A program made the translations under genes and the position numbers. A stretch of DNA of 64,000 bases from Rotaria socialis (lineage: Eukaryota; Rotifera; Eurotatoria; Philodinida; Philodinidae). Position 1 is the first letter of the stretch. Each line of letters opens with the position of its first letter. Under the pieces are notes generated by a model that did no database searches, was not told the DNA's origin, and worked only from the letters and a program-made list of their open reading frames with translations. The stretch spans positions 1 to 64,000 of the forward strand of contig CAJNYU010000502.1 in the NCBI GenBank assembly GCA_905331475.1. Reading direction: 5' to 3'. Positions 1 through 13,298 of this stretch are shown piece after piece.

Positions 1-2396
1 TTCGAAACGACCAAGAACACCTTCTTACAATGATAAAATGCGTTCTAGTTCGTTCCATTTGAGAATGGTTTACATTTGTTGTGGAACGTTTTCTTTTCTT
101 AAAAAAAGAGCTTCAGTTCTTTTGGAACGCATTCTTTACCGTTCTTTTTTAGTAATATTTTTCACTGGGAAGTCTCATGTTTGTCATAGAACTATCTCCA
201 GATCTTTTCAAATTGTTATTTTTAAACATAAAAAGTATTTGAGTGATTCTCTTCAGAAAGTTTTGTCATACAAGGGTAAAAGCACTCCTTTCGAGATACC
301 TTTCTGCGTATGTTGCAAGTAATCTGTCGGCAAGATCATGCTACAAATAACTTATAACCACGATAAGAAAGACTGATATTAAACTCAAGCCATTAGTGTT
401 CTGGAACTTTAATATACACTTTTACCATTCATTATTTTGTTTTTATTAAGATATTTAAAGTTTAATTTCGTTATTAACTGCCTCACCAACTAGATCGGTT
501 GGATCAGATAAGTCCTTTATCTTACGAGCCACACAGTTTATTCAAGTTTTCTCAAAAATTAAATTGGTAAACTTTTCTGTAGTCTTGGACGATCGATCGT
601 TCGATTCCCGCTTTAGGTTAAAGATATGTTTCTCGGGTGAAGCAAGCACGACGTGCATGAGGCTATCAAATTTAGAAACCGTCGGAGAAGATAGCATGTA
701 TCCATCTGGAGTAAATGAGTAGGTGACAGGTGAAGATGATATCGAACGTCCATCGAGGGAGCTTGCGATTTTATTCGAGCCGAAAATATTTCAGATTACC
801 AACAGCCCAAGAGTCGAAATGAGTCGAAGAGAAAAAATACAAATTGCTATTCTCTTCATTTTCAAGTGTATATATCAATTAAAACATAATGTCAACCTTT
901 TACACGTGTCAAATGAGAAAAACGTTATTTCGGATATCTAAGGAGTTAAGCCTTCGAAGTTTGAATCGATTGGACTCAACTCGAATGGAGGTCTGACTCG
1001 ACTCCACATGTAGCCCGTCTTTAGAAACAATGTACATTGCAATACATGAACATGCCAATGCATTATCATGTAATTTCATTCATTATTTCTTTTAATACAT
1101 TTCACTGCATTTTAAATTTTCATTTATTATATTACCATGACTGGATCCTCAAATATATACCCTTATCGCTATAATCATATACTTCTCTACCTATACTAAC
1201 ATAGCTATATCGGCATGTTTATATTTTTATACTTGCATCTATACCTATCCGCTTCACCCTATGCCCTTAGCCCTATATCCTCAACCCTATCCTCCAATAT
1301 CCACACATTTATGCCTAAGCCTAAACCAATACCCTTACCACTATAATCTTATACATATACCCCTATATCTATACCCTTATACTTATACCCACATCCCGAA
1401 ACTTATGCTCTTGCGAAGGAACATTTCATGGTAAACCGCATCTGCTGCCTCTATATTTTACTCAAATATAGGAACCACTAGACTAGCGAAACCTCCAAAG
1501 AATTCCTGCTGTTGTTTAGATTTGACCGAGACAGCGACTTTTAGTTGATGCCCTCGTTAGAATTCAGGTTCAGAAAAGAACCATATTGCTGGATTTTGAT
1601 CAAAAACTTGGTACACATGAGTATCTCAATTATACTATCTCATTTATAAAGTTTCATTAGGTTAGGATATTGTGTTGTGAAAAGATGAATTTGTTAAAAT
1701 ATATACACTTTTCTTTAAGTGCTGTGTAAAATACAGTAGTCGATGATTTATGACAATACGTCTGGGTCACTAAAAAATCGACGATTAATCGCGATATATC
1801 TGAATTACTCAAAAAGTCGATGATCAATCGCAATTAATCATTAACTTTTCTGCAAATCGCGATAAATCATCAAAACTTTTGCGATTTTGACGAAATGGGT
1901 AAGATATGGTAAAAGCAGATGCAATCGAACAAAAAGTCGTAGTCTCATAAATCTTATGTTAATACTTATTATGACATTCTTGAAAGATCTTACCATTATC
2001 TAATGTTTCCTATAATTTTACATTTATATCTAACAAGACATCAAGACATTTCAAGAATCGTAGAATATCAATTATGGTCAGATTTTTAGACTAAGATTTT
2101 CGTTTGAGTTTTCGTCGCATCTTACAATACCAAATCATATTAGAGAAAGAATCTTATCAGAGCTTATTATCTGATTATTTGACCTAGATATTATTATCTT
2201 TAAATATCTTTGAATCTTACTAATCGAAGATAAATGGTTTTCTCGAAATTCAAACAACGAAAACCTGTAGTTTTCCTTCTTTTTTAGAATTGCTCGTGTT
2301 TACAGTCTATAGAGTTGCCAGTGAACCAAACTCACTCAACTGTAGTCAGATTAACATTCCTATATAAATTATTGGAAATAGATTGCTTATATTAGA
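1..2396. other. Non-coding region upstream of the sodium channel
   Basis: I see no gene that I can support here. A 94-codon open frame at 38-322 has no recognisable domain and is rich in Phe, Ser and Arg, so I do not call it. The stretch 1140-1400 is a degenerate pyrimidine-rich repeat, described separately. Around 1741-1870 a motif like TCGACGATTAATCGCGAT recurs in imperfect form three or four times. The last 100 bp before the channel ATG are AT-rich and could hold its 5' UTR, but no clear promoter element stands out. Confidence 0.5.
1140..1400. repeat. Degenerate CCTATA/CCCTTA-type repeat tract
   Basis: Short units such as TATACCCTTA, CCTATATC, CCCTTAGCC and CTATACC follow each other for about 260 bp, with C runs of two to four separated by TA-rich steps. 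No unit is exact enough to be a fresh microsatellite. It looks like an old simple repeat that has diverged, C-rich on the plus strand. Confidence 0.5.
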
Positions 2397-5300
2397 ATGG
2401 ACTACAGCTCGATTGTCTTTCGCGAGTTCACGCACGAATCACTTCAACGTATTGAGTGTTATCGACAAGAAGAAGCTGAACGTATTACTTCTGAACGATC
2501 AGAGGAAACACTATGCAAAAACAACATTAATGACCATCATCTTATAAATAAATCATCAAAAGATCCAGCAAATGCTTCTAAACGAAAGCCTAATAAAGAA
2601 TTGGCCACTGGAGAAACATTACCATTAATTTTACAATATAAATTTCCTCCTAAACTTATTGGAAAACCTATTGAAGAAATTGATCAGTATTATCGTGTTG
2701 AATATGTATGTAGCATCATCAATAATTTAATCGTACTATAAACAAAAAATTATTTTGTTTTCTTCTTAATCGTAGGGATTTATGGTTATTAGTGCAAATA
2801 ACACAATATATCGATTTAGTTCAACACGCGCTTGTTATTTATTTTCTCCATTTAATTGCTTTCGGCGCATAGCTATACGTATATTAACACATTCACTTTT
2901 TCTTACATTGGTTATGATTACTATTTTAACTAATTGTGTATTTATGACACTTAAAAATGCACCAGAAGTGAATGAGTAGGTACTATTTTTTTAGATTCTT
3001 CTTTGCAGTATTATGTTCTTTTCTGCAATTCGAAACAAATAGATATATTTTTACAGCAATTTACACAGTTGAAGCTTTAATAAAATGTGTTGCAAGAGGA
3101 TTCATTCTAGAAAAACATACATTTTTACGTGATCCATGGAATTGGTTGGATTTCATAGTAATTGTGCTTGCGTATGTATTTTCAAAGAAAAATGATTTAA
3201 ATTTATTTCTCGATTATCTTTAGATATATAACATTTTTTGTCCATCTAGGAAACGTTGCAGTATTACGAACTTTCCGTGTATTAAGAGCATTAAAAACTG
3301 TTGCCATTGTACCTGGTATATTTTTTAATATTTATAGATAATGAATTAATTGATTGACTTTAGGGTTAAAAACTATTGTTAATGCTTTGATACAATCGTT
3401 TATTGCTCTACGAGATGTGTCGGTTTTATCGATTTTTATTCTTTCTATATTTGCTTTGGTTTGAGACTTAAAAAGAAAAATATATTGTGTAAATTGTTAT
3501 TTTTTATTATAGGTTGGATTACAACTTTATATGGGTACTCTCCGACAAAAATGTGTACCGAGTTATGACTCGTTTGTAAATAATACAAACTCGTACAGTG
3601 AAGGATTTAATATGTCATTTGAATCCTATTTGACAAAAATTGATAATGAAAGTATGTTGAGAAATTGTTTTCTTTAAGATTAGCCAAACAGATTTCCGAT
3701 TAATTTATTGATAAAAGAAAATTTTGAGATCGAAACTGGTCAGCTGATTATCCTGTATTAGTTTGGACAGTGAAGACTGAATTGATGAGAGTAAATCAGG
3801 ATCGAAATCGGTACTCGTAAGGGAATTTATTATAAATTTGAATCATGTCTATAGCTTCTATTTTCTAATGAGGAAATCATTTCATGGAATAAATCATGAT
3901 GAGCTGGAACTAGGTTTTTGAAACGATAGATAAGACTTTTTTAATCTTGTATTAATGAGACATTTGTTCATGAATGACCAATGTAATGAAACTTACATTC
4001 ATTTATATTTGATTGTCATTGTATCCATTCAAAACCAAAACAAGAAAATCTATAATTAAAGTCATGGATTTCTAGGTCCATTAAAAAAATATATGATGTT
4101 GATACTGTTATATGGGGATCATAAGGTTTGAAGAATTCACGTGCCATTAAATACATCATACGGATATGTGAAAAAAAATTTAAAAAGCTAAGTCTGAACA
4201 GAAATACAGTTGTCATTGATTACTTAGTACACATTTCGGTATAAACACAGACATTGTTGATGAATAAAAGAGCTGGATGAGCTTCAATCACAATTTTTGA
4301 ATGACTCTGACATGACTTGAACTTAAAAATTGGGTAATAGCGATTCGAATCATATTCGTGTCATTGATTCGATAAAAGTTTTACATGTTCTCGTGAAACA
4401 CGATCTAAAAGGAGTATTAAAGTATGAGGGTAGAAAATTGTATTCAGTTCCCAGCCCCCCTTACAGACCGTGGCAAACATTCTTTAGGAATCAGCTTGAT
4501 CGAACTTCACATTTGTAAACCCGCATGGATCACCCTAGCAGCTTTTCTTAAAAGAATCATAAATTATAAGTAGCTAGATAATCTATTGTTTTAAGCAAAT
4601 CATCATAAAAATCAAAAAAAATCAAGAGGGATGATCCTAACTGTCGCGAAAATAATTTCAATAATGAGTGTTGCAGAATTTCTTTTAAATGTGCTACGAA
4701 TAAATTCTGAAGTAGTTGTCTCTAAATTGAAATTTGCACCAGAAAAAATTAGTCTTTCACATGTTCTTACCATTCTTGATGCTAAAATCCGCATAAAATC
4801 CTTGCAGCTTAAGAGAAGAAGTCCAAGAATGCTAACCATTATAAGACTTGCCATAGCGCATTGGGACCTCTCTCTTATAAAGAGTTCGAACTGAAAACAA
4901 TATTTTCCTTGAAGTAGTTCCCTCGTTAGACGGTAGTTCAAATTATCGTTTCAATAAATTGGCCTATTAACTGTAAGGTTTATGAATGAGTGAATGGAAA
5001 GTCAAATATGTCTAGCTTTAGTTTGAGATCTAAAAGTTATCTTCAAGTTTAAAAGAATAAGAAAAGCAATTAGATTTACAAAACGAAAATAGTGCACACT
5101 GTGTATTATTGCGTCTTTTTCTCAAAAACCTTTCTGCTATAGTCAAAAGTTTAGAAATGCCCCTGTTTTTGAGGCACATTCAATTATGTTGTCGTGAAAT
5201 TTCCTACCTATATACTGGATACTTTTGCAATTTATATTTTCTTCTGATTCTTATTTGCTCTTACACAAAAATATGTGTTAAAAAAGCGTACAGTTTTTAC

Positions 5301-8300
5301 CCTACCTTGGATATTTTGTTCTTTTGTTTGAAAAAAGAAAAAGCAGAGAGAGGCTTACACTGTAAAACAGATTTCAACTCGACCAAAGGCAGTATATTGA
5401 TGAAGCAAGGGCATAAATAGGATGTACTGCGATGTCAATACCGTATACGAGGCAGCATCTGGGAAGTTTGGATCTACGATAAATTTTTATTTATCCATGA
5501 TGATCTGTCTGTCATCAACATTTCAAAATTATCTGATATATTGTTCTTCCGAAACCATCTGAAAAGGTGAAGAGTAGGAGTTGGAAGGCAACATACAATA
5601 ACCGTATATATATATAATCTTGACATTTAGTTTTGTATGTTTCTTTTTATAGTTTATTGGTATAAAGAAAATGGAGATTATCTCCTTTGTGGCAATGCAA
5701 GTGGAACCGTAAGATGTCCTGCTGGTTATATTTGTTGGAAAGATCGAGGCATGAAGTAAGTTTTCATTGTGAATCATTAATTTAATAAATTTTTGCTGTT
5801 TTTAGCCCTAATTTTGGATATACTAGGTAGATTTTATTCAATTTCATTCTCATGTACATTTCTCTTGATATAGTTTTGATAATTATGGTTGGGCTATGCT
5901 TTCATGCTTTCGATTAATGACACAAGATTATTGGGAAAATCTTTATCAATTGGTAAAAAACCTAAGAATTCAATAAATTATTATTATTATATTTGAATCT
6001 AGGTATTGTCAACAGCTGGTCGTTATCATGCTGTATTTTTTGTTGTTGTCATTTTCTTTGGGTCATTTTATTTGGTTAATTTAATACTAGCCACTGTTTC
6101 CATGTCCTATCTTAAAGAACAAATACTAGTTGAAGCTGAAAATAAAGAGCGTGAGCGACGTAGAAAGGATGATGAACTGGAAATACAAAAGGAAGAAGAA
6201 GGAAAAGTATTAGAAGCTCATGCACTTTTGCATGTTGATAATGAACAATATGTTGAAAATAGACGAAGTTTTGAAGATTCAAATCATACAAATTTACATC
6301 CTGATTTCCCTATTGAACTTGAACAAAATGGAAAAGTAAATAATTAAAAACTATTTTTAAAATAAAAACAGAACTTTCAGAAAAAGAAACTAAGTCACAA
6401 ACAATCATTTCAAGCATCACCATCACCATTTCAATGTGATAAATTAATAGCTGGTGCCACAACAATACCATTCTTTCGTGAAACACAAAATAATTCAACA
6501 GATGAAGATAGAAAAAGCGAACTAGTAGTTAGTTGTTCTGATCTAGCAGATCTCGGGCAAAATGATAATCGATTGACTATTACAGTAAAGTGAAAATACT
6601 TTTAAATTTAAATTTTAAATTTATCTTAAAGCTCTATCAAGCCGAACCTCATGTCCAACATGTTCAAACTACTGAAATATTATCTGCTCAGGAATCGAAT
6701 AGAACAAGTTTTCTACCAAAAAGTGAGTATTTTTGTAATGTATCCTATAAAATTTGCATTGATTAACTTTTCCATGCCTTCTTTATAAAGGTTTTCCTTT
6801 TTTTTCTTTCCTTTTGAATCCCTATTCTTTAAGTCAACATAAAAATACATATTATTTCAATGATATCATGTTCATGCATGTTTATGGTTTTGCATGTGCT
6901 TGTTTTCGATTGATTATCGATGAGAGTGAAACATATTTTACAAAGTCGATCGTTGTAATGATGATCAAGACTGTTGATTTGTTGAATATGATTTGCAATC
7001 ATCTATGCATGAACATTAACAGCAATTACAGTATTTTTATAAAAGGCATATGAGCATCATCATTTCAGATACAGCTGCAACGAATACAAGTGGAGTGTTT
7101 ATCAGACTTGTACGAATTTATTGTTGTGAATGGAGCTGTAAACTGGCAATATTTCAAAAGATTCAAGTACGTTCTATTAAATTATAATGTATTGATTGCT
7201 TATGCATCATAATATCATCACAACAGATGTTTAGACCTTATTGTCGCTATAATCCAAAATTAAGTGTATATTTAAAAGTTGAGGATTTGAAGTTGTTTTG
7301 GTGTAACAAGGTCATTACACCAAATTCACTAAAATTCCTCAACTTTAAAATGTACGTTCCACGTTTGGGACAATGGTTTCATATCTCTTAATCGATAGAT
7401 ATTTCGTATTTAAACAGATTTATCGCTCGCTTTAATGGGAATATGACATAACTTCAACATTCAGAAACTAGGTTTCTTGATACTTCTGAGTAGGAGTGAG
7501 GCATTGATTCCACAAATAATAGAGTATTTTCGAAGAAATAAGTCTAGATTTTCAGTTGTTTCCAAGAAATGCATTGTTTATTACGGTCTGCATGATGCAC
7601 ATTGTCTCCATTTAAAAACCGATTCGTTAATTGAGAGAACTTCTCTGGTTAGACAATTTCTCAACACTAAATTTGAAGTATGATACTGCAATAATATATG
7701 TGAAACACTGACCAGCATTACATATTGGTTTCAAGGATGGGGAAAATAGGGTCTTAAGATACCTTACATGACTCTCTAGAAAAATCGATTCACAATTCTT
7801 CAAAATATTGTCCTTCAACAATATAGATATTTTCAATAGCAATACTGACAATGTTGAAGGCAATGAATACTCGAGAGGTCTCATTGTGGATGCTTTATGT
7901 TTTTGTCGGCCCGGTCACAATATACTTATTTAAAATTGAAGTTTCTCATTTTATTATCGTTCGCAAGATATTAGATATTTAACGAATTTTTTCTAAGTAG
8001 TTGATGAAGGTGATTTATAAGCATAAATACTTTCTATTCACAGCTAAGTCATAAAATAACCATGCGTCTTTTTACAGGCCGCCGTTGCTTTTATTGTACT
8101 GGATGCATTTATGGATTTATTTATTACAATATGTATTATATTAAATACATTATTCTTGGCACTTGACCATCATGGCCAGAGTGAAACAATGACACTAATT
8201 TTAACAACAGGCAATTATGTTTTTACAGCTGTATTTGCGGTTGAAGCTACACTTAAAATAATTGCACTGACACCATCTAAATATTTAAAAAATGGATGGA

Positions 8301-10630
8301 ATGTATTTGATTTATTAATTGTTACAGTCAGTCTTATTGAATTATGTTTTGCTCACGTAAAAGGTTTAAGTGTTTTACGTTCGTTTCGATTAGTAAGTAA
8401 TTATAATAGAACTCTTATCTTATCTTATCTTATATTCTGTTAAGTTGCGTATATTTAAATTGGCTAAATCTTGGTCAACATTGAATCGTCTTATATCCAT
8501 TGTTGGTAAATCAATAGGAGCTTTAGCAAATTTAACGTTGGTTCTCATTATTATAATATTTATTTTTGCTGTCGTGGGAATGCAGGTAATGCGAATGATA
8601 TTTCGAATGAGTTTATCCTTAATTTTTTTATAGTTATTTGGTCAAAAATATGGAGAAAATTTTGGCAAAGATATGCCAAGATGGAACTTTTTTGACTTTT
8701 TTCATTCATTTATGTAAGCTTATTTAATAAGTTTCAGTAGAGACAAGAATGACTTTTAATTTTAATTTTAAAGGATCGTATTTCGTGTCTTATGTGGTGA
8801 ATGGATCGAATCAATGTGGGTGTGTCTTGAATGTGCTGGATGGCCCTGTGTTCCATTTTTTTTGCTTACATTTTTCCTTGGTAATCTTGTGGTACGTAAT
8901 ATATGACTGAAGAAATTTCTTTTTAATGAGTAAGAATTTCGCAAACTTTTCTTCTTTTGTGAGACATGATCTCATTGTAAAAAAATAGGTACTTTACGGA
9001 ACCTCGAAAAAAGGTTCGGTACACGACAAAAAGCTTGCAAATGTGTTCAAAGTTTCAAAAAAAAAGAATGAAAAATTGAACGGAACCTTTAAAGGATCTT
9101 ACCGTGTACCCAAGTGAAGATCCTTTTTTCTTCGAAACCTTTTTAAGTTCCTTACTTGAGAGTGTGGGTGTGGATGAATAGACATCACACCCACCCACAC
9201 CCACACCCACACCCTCAAGACAAGTCATGCTACGCGTTTTCTGTCATGTTTTTCTCACCTGGATTGAATTATAGAAAGAGTTCTTAATAAAAACCATTTC
9301 TATGAATTTCCTATATTAATAGATATTAAATTTATTTTTGGCACTTTTACTGGCTTCATTTGATTCAAATGTTTTAACTGAAAAAGAGGATGAAGACGAT
9401 AAAATTGGTGAAGCAATTGATCGTATCCAACGATTTTTTCATTTGTTAATTGAAAATCTTGTTTACTTTTTTCGTGGAAAAAAACAACGGCAAAAAGATG
9501 CTGATGTCGAAAATAAGAATAATGAAAATGTAACATATAATCAATTTTTAAAATCATTTATTTATTATTCGCTTTGATTTCATTTTCGTTCTTTAGCCAC
9601 TTTCTACTGCAGAAGAACTAGTTAATAATATTCCTTCAGCAAACTTTAATCAATCAGAAGACATTAACTTCGCAGTACCTTTAATTCATGATTTGTCAAC
9701 AACACATGAAGGCACTGAAGAGCAACCAATCCATGATGAAACTATAGAATTTCATCCAACACAGAGTATTCTTTATACGCCACCATCTTGCTGCCCTAAA
9801 ATGATATTGAAGCATTTTTGTTGCTGTGCTAAATGTATTCCACAAGGTATTCACGAGCGATGGACAACTATTCGTAGACATTCCTTTAGCTTAGTTGAAC
9901 ATCGGTATTTCGAATGGTTTATTATTGTTAGTATAGTAGGTAGCAGTATAACTTTAGTAAGTTTATTATAGATAAAACAAAATTCCGAAAACAATTCGTC
10001 TTATTTTGACAAAAGGCTTTAGAAGATGTTCACACTCGACAACAGCCAACATTTTCTGAAGTTTTAGAGATATTCGACAAGATTTTTACGATTATTTTTA
10101 CACTGGAATTAATATTGAAATGGTTTGCATATGGAATTAAAAATTATTTTACAGATGGTTGGAATATATTAGATTTTGTTATTGTTGTTGTTAGCGTTCT
10201 TGGAACTGGTCTTCATTTGTTTGGTGTAGCTGATATTCCGGCATTTAAATCAATGAGAACATTAAGAGCTTTACGTCCATTAAAGGCATTATCAAAATTT
10301 GCAGGAATTCGAGTATGAAAATAATTGCGTGAAATAATAAATTGTTTTGTATTCAAATAGATTGTTGTCAATGCATTATTTGGTGCCATACCATCGATTT
10401 CTAATGTTTTACTTGTTTGTCTTGTATTTTGGTTAATATTTTCGATTATGGGTGTACAATTATTTGCTGGAAAATTTTATAAATGTGTTTATGTTGGTAC
10501 ACATGATCGTGTTGCAGCATCAGAAAATGTAACGAATAAAACTGATTGCTTAAATAAAAATTTTACATGGGAAAACTCACGCCTAAATTTTGACAACGTT
10601 CTTAATGGTTACTTAGCATTATTTCAAATT
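2397..10630 (+). CDS. Voltage-gated sodium channel alpha subunit, 3' part missing
   Basis: Pore-forming Nav channel of the plasma membrane. Exons: 2397-2705, 2776-2975, 3043-3171, 3224-3315, 3364-3458, 3513-3651, 5653-5755, 5806-5826 (21 bp), 5874-5952, 6003-6335, 6372-6584, 6632-6722, 7069-7166, 8078-8392, 8445-8585, 8634-8713, 8774-8891, 9323-9529, 9597-9956, 10016-10312, 10361-10630. They join without a frame break for 1230 codons. Seen: the N-terminal KPNKELATG motif, domain I S1-S6 with S4 [11 protein letters not shown] and filter TQDYWEN (Asp), domain II S4 and filter CGEWIES (Glu), domain III S1-S5 with S4 [13 protein letters not shown] and the extracellular turret. The frame stops at the donor ATT|GTAAGT before the domain III P-loop. 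Domain III pore and S6, the III-IV inactivation linker, domain IV and the C-tail are not found downstream. A Nav rather than Cav identity rests on the overall motif match; the two filter residues present fit both DEKA and DEEA types. Confidence 0.93.
3652..5652 (+). other. 2 kb intron of the sodium channel
   Basis: This is by far the longest intron of the channel, between the domain I S5 turret and the pore exon. Both flanking exons are phase 1 and rejoin as a clean Nav sequence. It contains short open frames on both strands (for example 4330-4518 and 4612-4941) with no recognisable domain. I see no transposon ends in it. Confidence 0.6.
8985..9220. repeat. Hairpin cluster with GTGTGGG-type repeat in a channel intron
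   Basis: Inside the intron 8892-9322. First comes a GGAACC...GGTTC hairpin near 9000-9020, then AAAGGATCTT/AAGATCCTTTT arms at about 9090-9128, then CTTGAGAGTGTGGGTGTGG at 9156-9174 facing its near-exact inverse CCACACCCACACCCTCAAG at about 9200-9218. Between them is CACACCCACCCACACCC. The GGGTGT unit matches the bdelloid rotifer telomere type. A second, degenerate copy lies at 22651-22712. Confidence 0.6.
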
Positions 10631-11100
10631 GTAAGTTACTAAATTCTATTTAAAATAACAGAATAGATTAATAGAGTTATCGATTTATGAGACCGGATAT
10701 AAACAGAATAAGCAATTTTTAAGCCAACCGTGGTTTTTTAAACTCTGTTATATATACGTATACAGTTGTTTAATATTTTGAAAAGTGACTAGCCAATTAT
10801 AATCATTTCTTCAATGCTTGTTGGAACACAAGATCGAAATAATGAATCGCATTTTAACATTTAGTTTTCCAATATCACGATGATTACTAATGCCAATTTA
10901 AAAGTACATAAAGTGTAGTCGTCTCAGGAATAAACCGTGAAAAGAACTTTCAATATTGGTATCATCGCTCTCAGCAGATGGAATTTGAACGAAATTTTAT
11001 CTTAAAAAATTTTGTTGAAACATAAAATGAAACATTTTTCCTTTGTATTGGCAGCTTTTTTGTGGAATATGATCGAAAAAGAGTATTGCATTATACAGGC

Positions 11101-11398
11101 AACAGTTGGAATTCCTGAATTTCGCCAATAAGACTTTCGCCAATTGGCGAGTCTCATGTGTATTCAAATTTGTAACATGAAGATTAATAGACAGCACCGA
11201 GATATATACTAGTACCCATCCTCCTTGCTCATATCCAACATTTATGTTCTTCTGTGACAAATGGTAAAAATTCATCGAACTCTTCTCAATTAGTGAGAGT
11301 CCACTGTACTTTCAGCAATGCACTACCGAACTTTCGCCATTGGTGAATATCCAGTTGGCCAAAGTCTTATTGGTGAAATTCGGGTAAGCCCAACAGTT
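11101..11398. mobile_element. MITE-like element with imperfect inverted ends
   Basis: The left end AACAGTTGGAATTCCTGAAT and its following TTCGCCAATAAGACTTT match, in reverse complement, the right end at about 11352-11398 (AACTGTTGGGCTTACCCGAA, TTCACCAATAAGACTTT). Identity is roughly four in five over about 47 bp. The interior has no coding potential and carries further GGCGAA/TTCGCC inversions. No target duplication is obvious, so the exact edges are uncertain. Confidence 0.6.
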
Positions 11399-12036
11399 TG
11401 GATCCACCCACACACATTGCACATGAATAAAATATCTATTAGGGAACTGTAGTCTCATGGTTTTGTAGATTCCGACTCAGAACCTGAGATAAGCTAAACC
11501 GATCTGCCGGGGTTTGGGGGTTCAAGCGTTTCAGTTTCCTAATTGTTATAGTACATGAAATACTTCTATAGCGGTAATTCCTCAAGGCTATTCAGATCAA
11601 AATTGTCATTTTTGTCCTCTTGCGTTCAAATTTGAGTGATGGCATTATCACATTATACGTTGTAATGAGTTTTACCATAATTGTAACTCACAAGAAATTA
11701 CTCAAAGCTGACTGTACATTGTGCTGGAACAGATCGAAAGGAAAAATATCAGAAAAAGCTATGTCTTCAGTAATGGTGACTCTAATCAAGAAAAGCTCAT
11801 TGAAGTTTTTATTATAATTCTAGTAATCTAGATTTATAACCAGTAGCAACAGTGATGAATAAAACTTGATATAAATTAACCAAAAGCATTGAAGAAAGAC
11901 CTACTTTATTACTAAAATTCTAGGTACATATTCGCACTGATTGGTACGATTTAAGTGTACAGTACTGCATGATGGTGAGAAAGCTATGACTAAAATGAAT
12001 CAGTACCAGATAATATTGTCATAGCTACAGTCGCAA

Positions 12037-12292
12037 TGTCTTCATTGCGCTTAATTGAACCGAAATCTTTAGCTATTCCATTTGTAAAATTGCTACAAGG
12101 TGATGAGAATCATTTTCATGATTTACGTGTTCAGTTTAGTGCCAGTTGAGGAGCAAGCGAAAAGTACTTACAAAAATTACTATTCAATGGCGTATGGATC
12201 ATAATGGCGAATGATATTATGATTGGTGTCCTAAATGCTGTAGAATACTTACTTCATTTATCATTTCCAGTTGGTAAAATAAAACAGTCATA
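12037..12292 (+). pseudogene. Decayed coding fragment, unknown family
   Basis: From the ATG at 12037 a codon-like frame runs MSSLRLIEPKSLAIPFVKLL and onward for about 38 codons, hits one in-frame TGA, then continues in the same frame with another 40 codons (YLQKLLFNGVWIIMAND and on) to a TGA near 12296. The hydrophobic-polar pattern and lack of low complexity suggest former protein, possibly helical repeats. I do not recognise the family. A chance frame is possible. Confidence 0.25.
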
Positions 12293-13298
12293 TTGAAATT
12301 TTTTTTCTCTTTACTTGCATTTGAGCTGTGTTAGAATCTTAACATTATTCCATGCAATAGCGCATGCCTTTCTCCAGTTAGCATTCTCAAAAAAACATTT
12401 GGAAAGTTTATACGTCGATATTTTGCTTTTCGACGTTTTTACGCCCAGTTGGTCACACTGCTTGCAGAAATTTCATATAATAGCCACCAATTATGTTAAT
12501 CCCTCTAAATATGATTTTACCCTAAAGGTTGCGGAATTTGAGTTGTTTTGTTCTCTTATTCTAATGCACAATGACTTGAATACAATAAGATATAAGTAAG
12601 AGTTCTTAAAGGATGCCTTAATATGGTAGTGGCATGAGTAAGGTAATCAGAATCATCAATGACGATATCCGAAATTATCTCTGAAGATTCTAGTTGTAAC
12701 GATTAATAAGACTCAGTTGAGTCTATATCGTAATGACAAACTGGATAGAGGTGGAGTAGCTTACCGCTACTCTAGGTAATGATGTTTATTCGTTTATTCA
12801 CATATCCAGAGTGTAACGACACAACTAGAGAGTGTCGCCTATGCCCGTCGACATGATGGTATATTGTGTCATCTGACATCTCTAGAGTGTCCCAACTTCA
12901 TACATAACACACGTATATATAGGAGAGAGATAGAAGAGAGACAAGAGAGAGAGATATTACACCAATGGAAAGAGAACAGAAGGAAGAGGAAGGAGAATCA
13001 TCGAAGCGTGCAATCAATATCGGCACACTAGTAATATGCTATAAGTAAGTCCGTGGATACTAAGACCATGTCTCAAGATAGTAGAAGTTCATATTCGGAT
13101 GGTGCAAGCATTCCCAAGGAAGCCAGCAGCATGCGTGGTAATGCTGTGATTTACCTGATGATAGTAGCGGTATAAATGCAAATACCAGTAGCATTCCTCT
13201 GGATGCTTACTTTATGGCTGGAGATTCAGGAATCATCAATCAGTCTTCTAGGATTTTCAGCGATCGTACTGGCAACTTGCGTCATGCTTCTGTCCTCT

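Noticed and set aside
38..322. 94-codon open frame at the left edge
   Set aside because: No domain, biased Phe/Ser/Arg composition, no splice or codon support.
481..625. tRNA-like look (TAGATCGGTTGGA, then GTTCGATTCCCGC)
   Set aside because: The A-box-like and B-box-like parts are about 100 bp apart and no acceptor or T stem pairs.
7477..7884. Open frames on both strands in the intron 7167-8077
   Set aside because: No ATG start or domain; they lie inside a channel intron with clean flanking exons.
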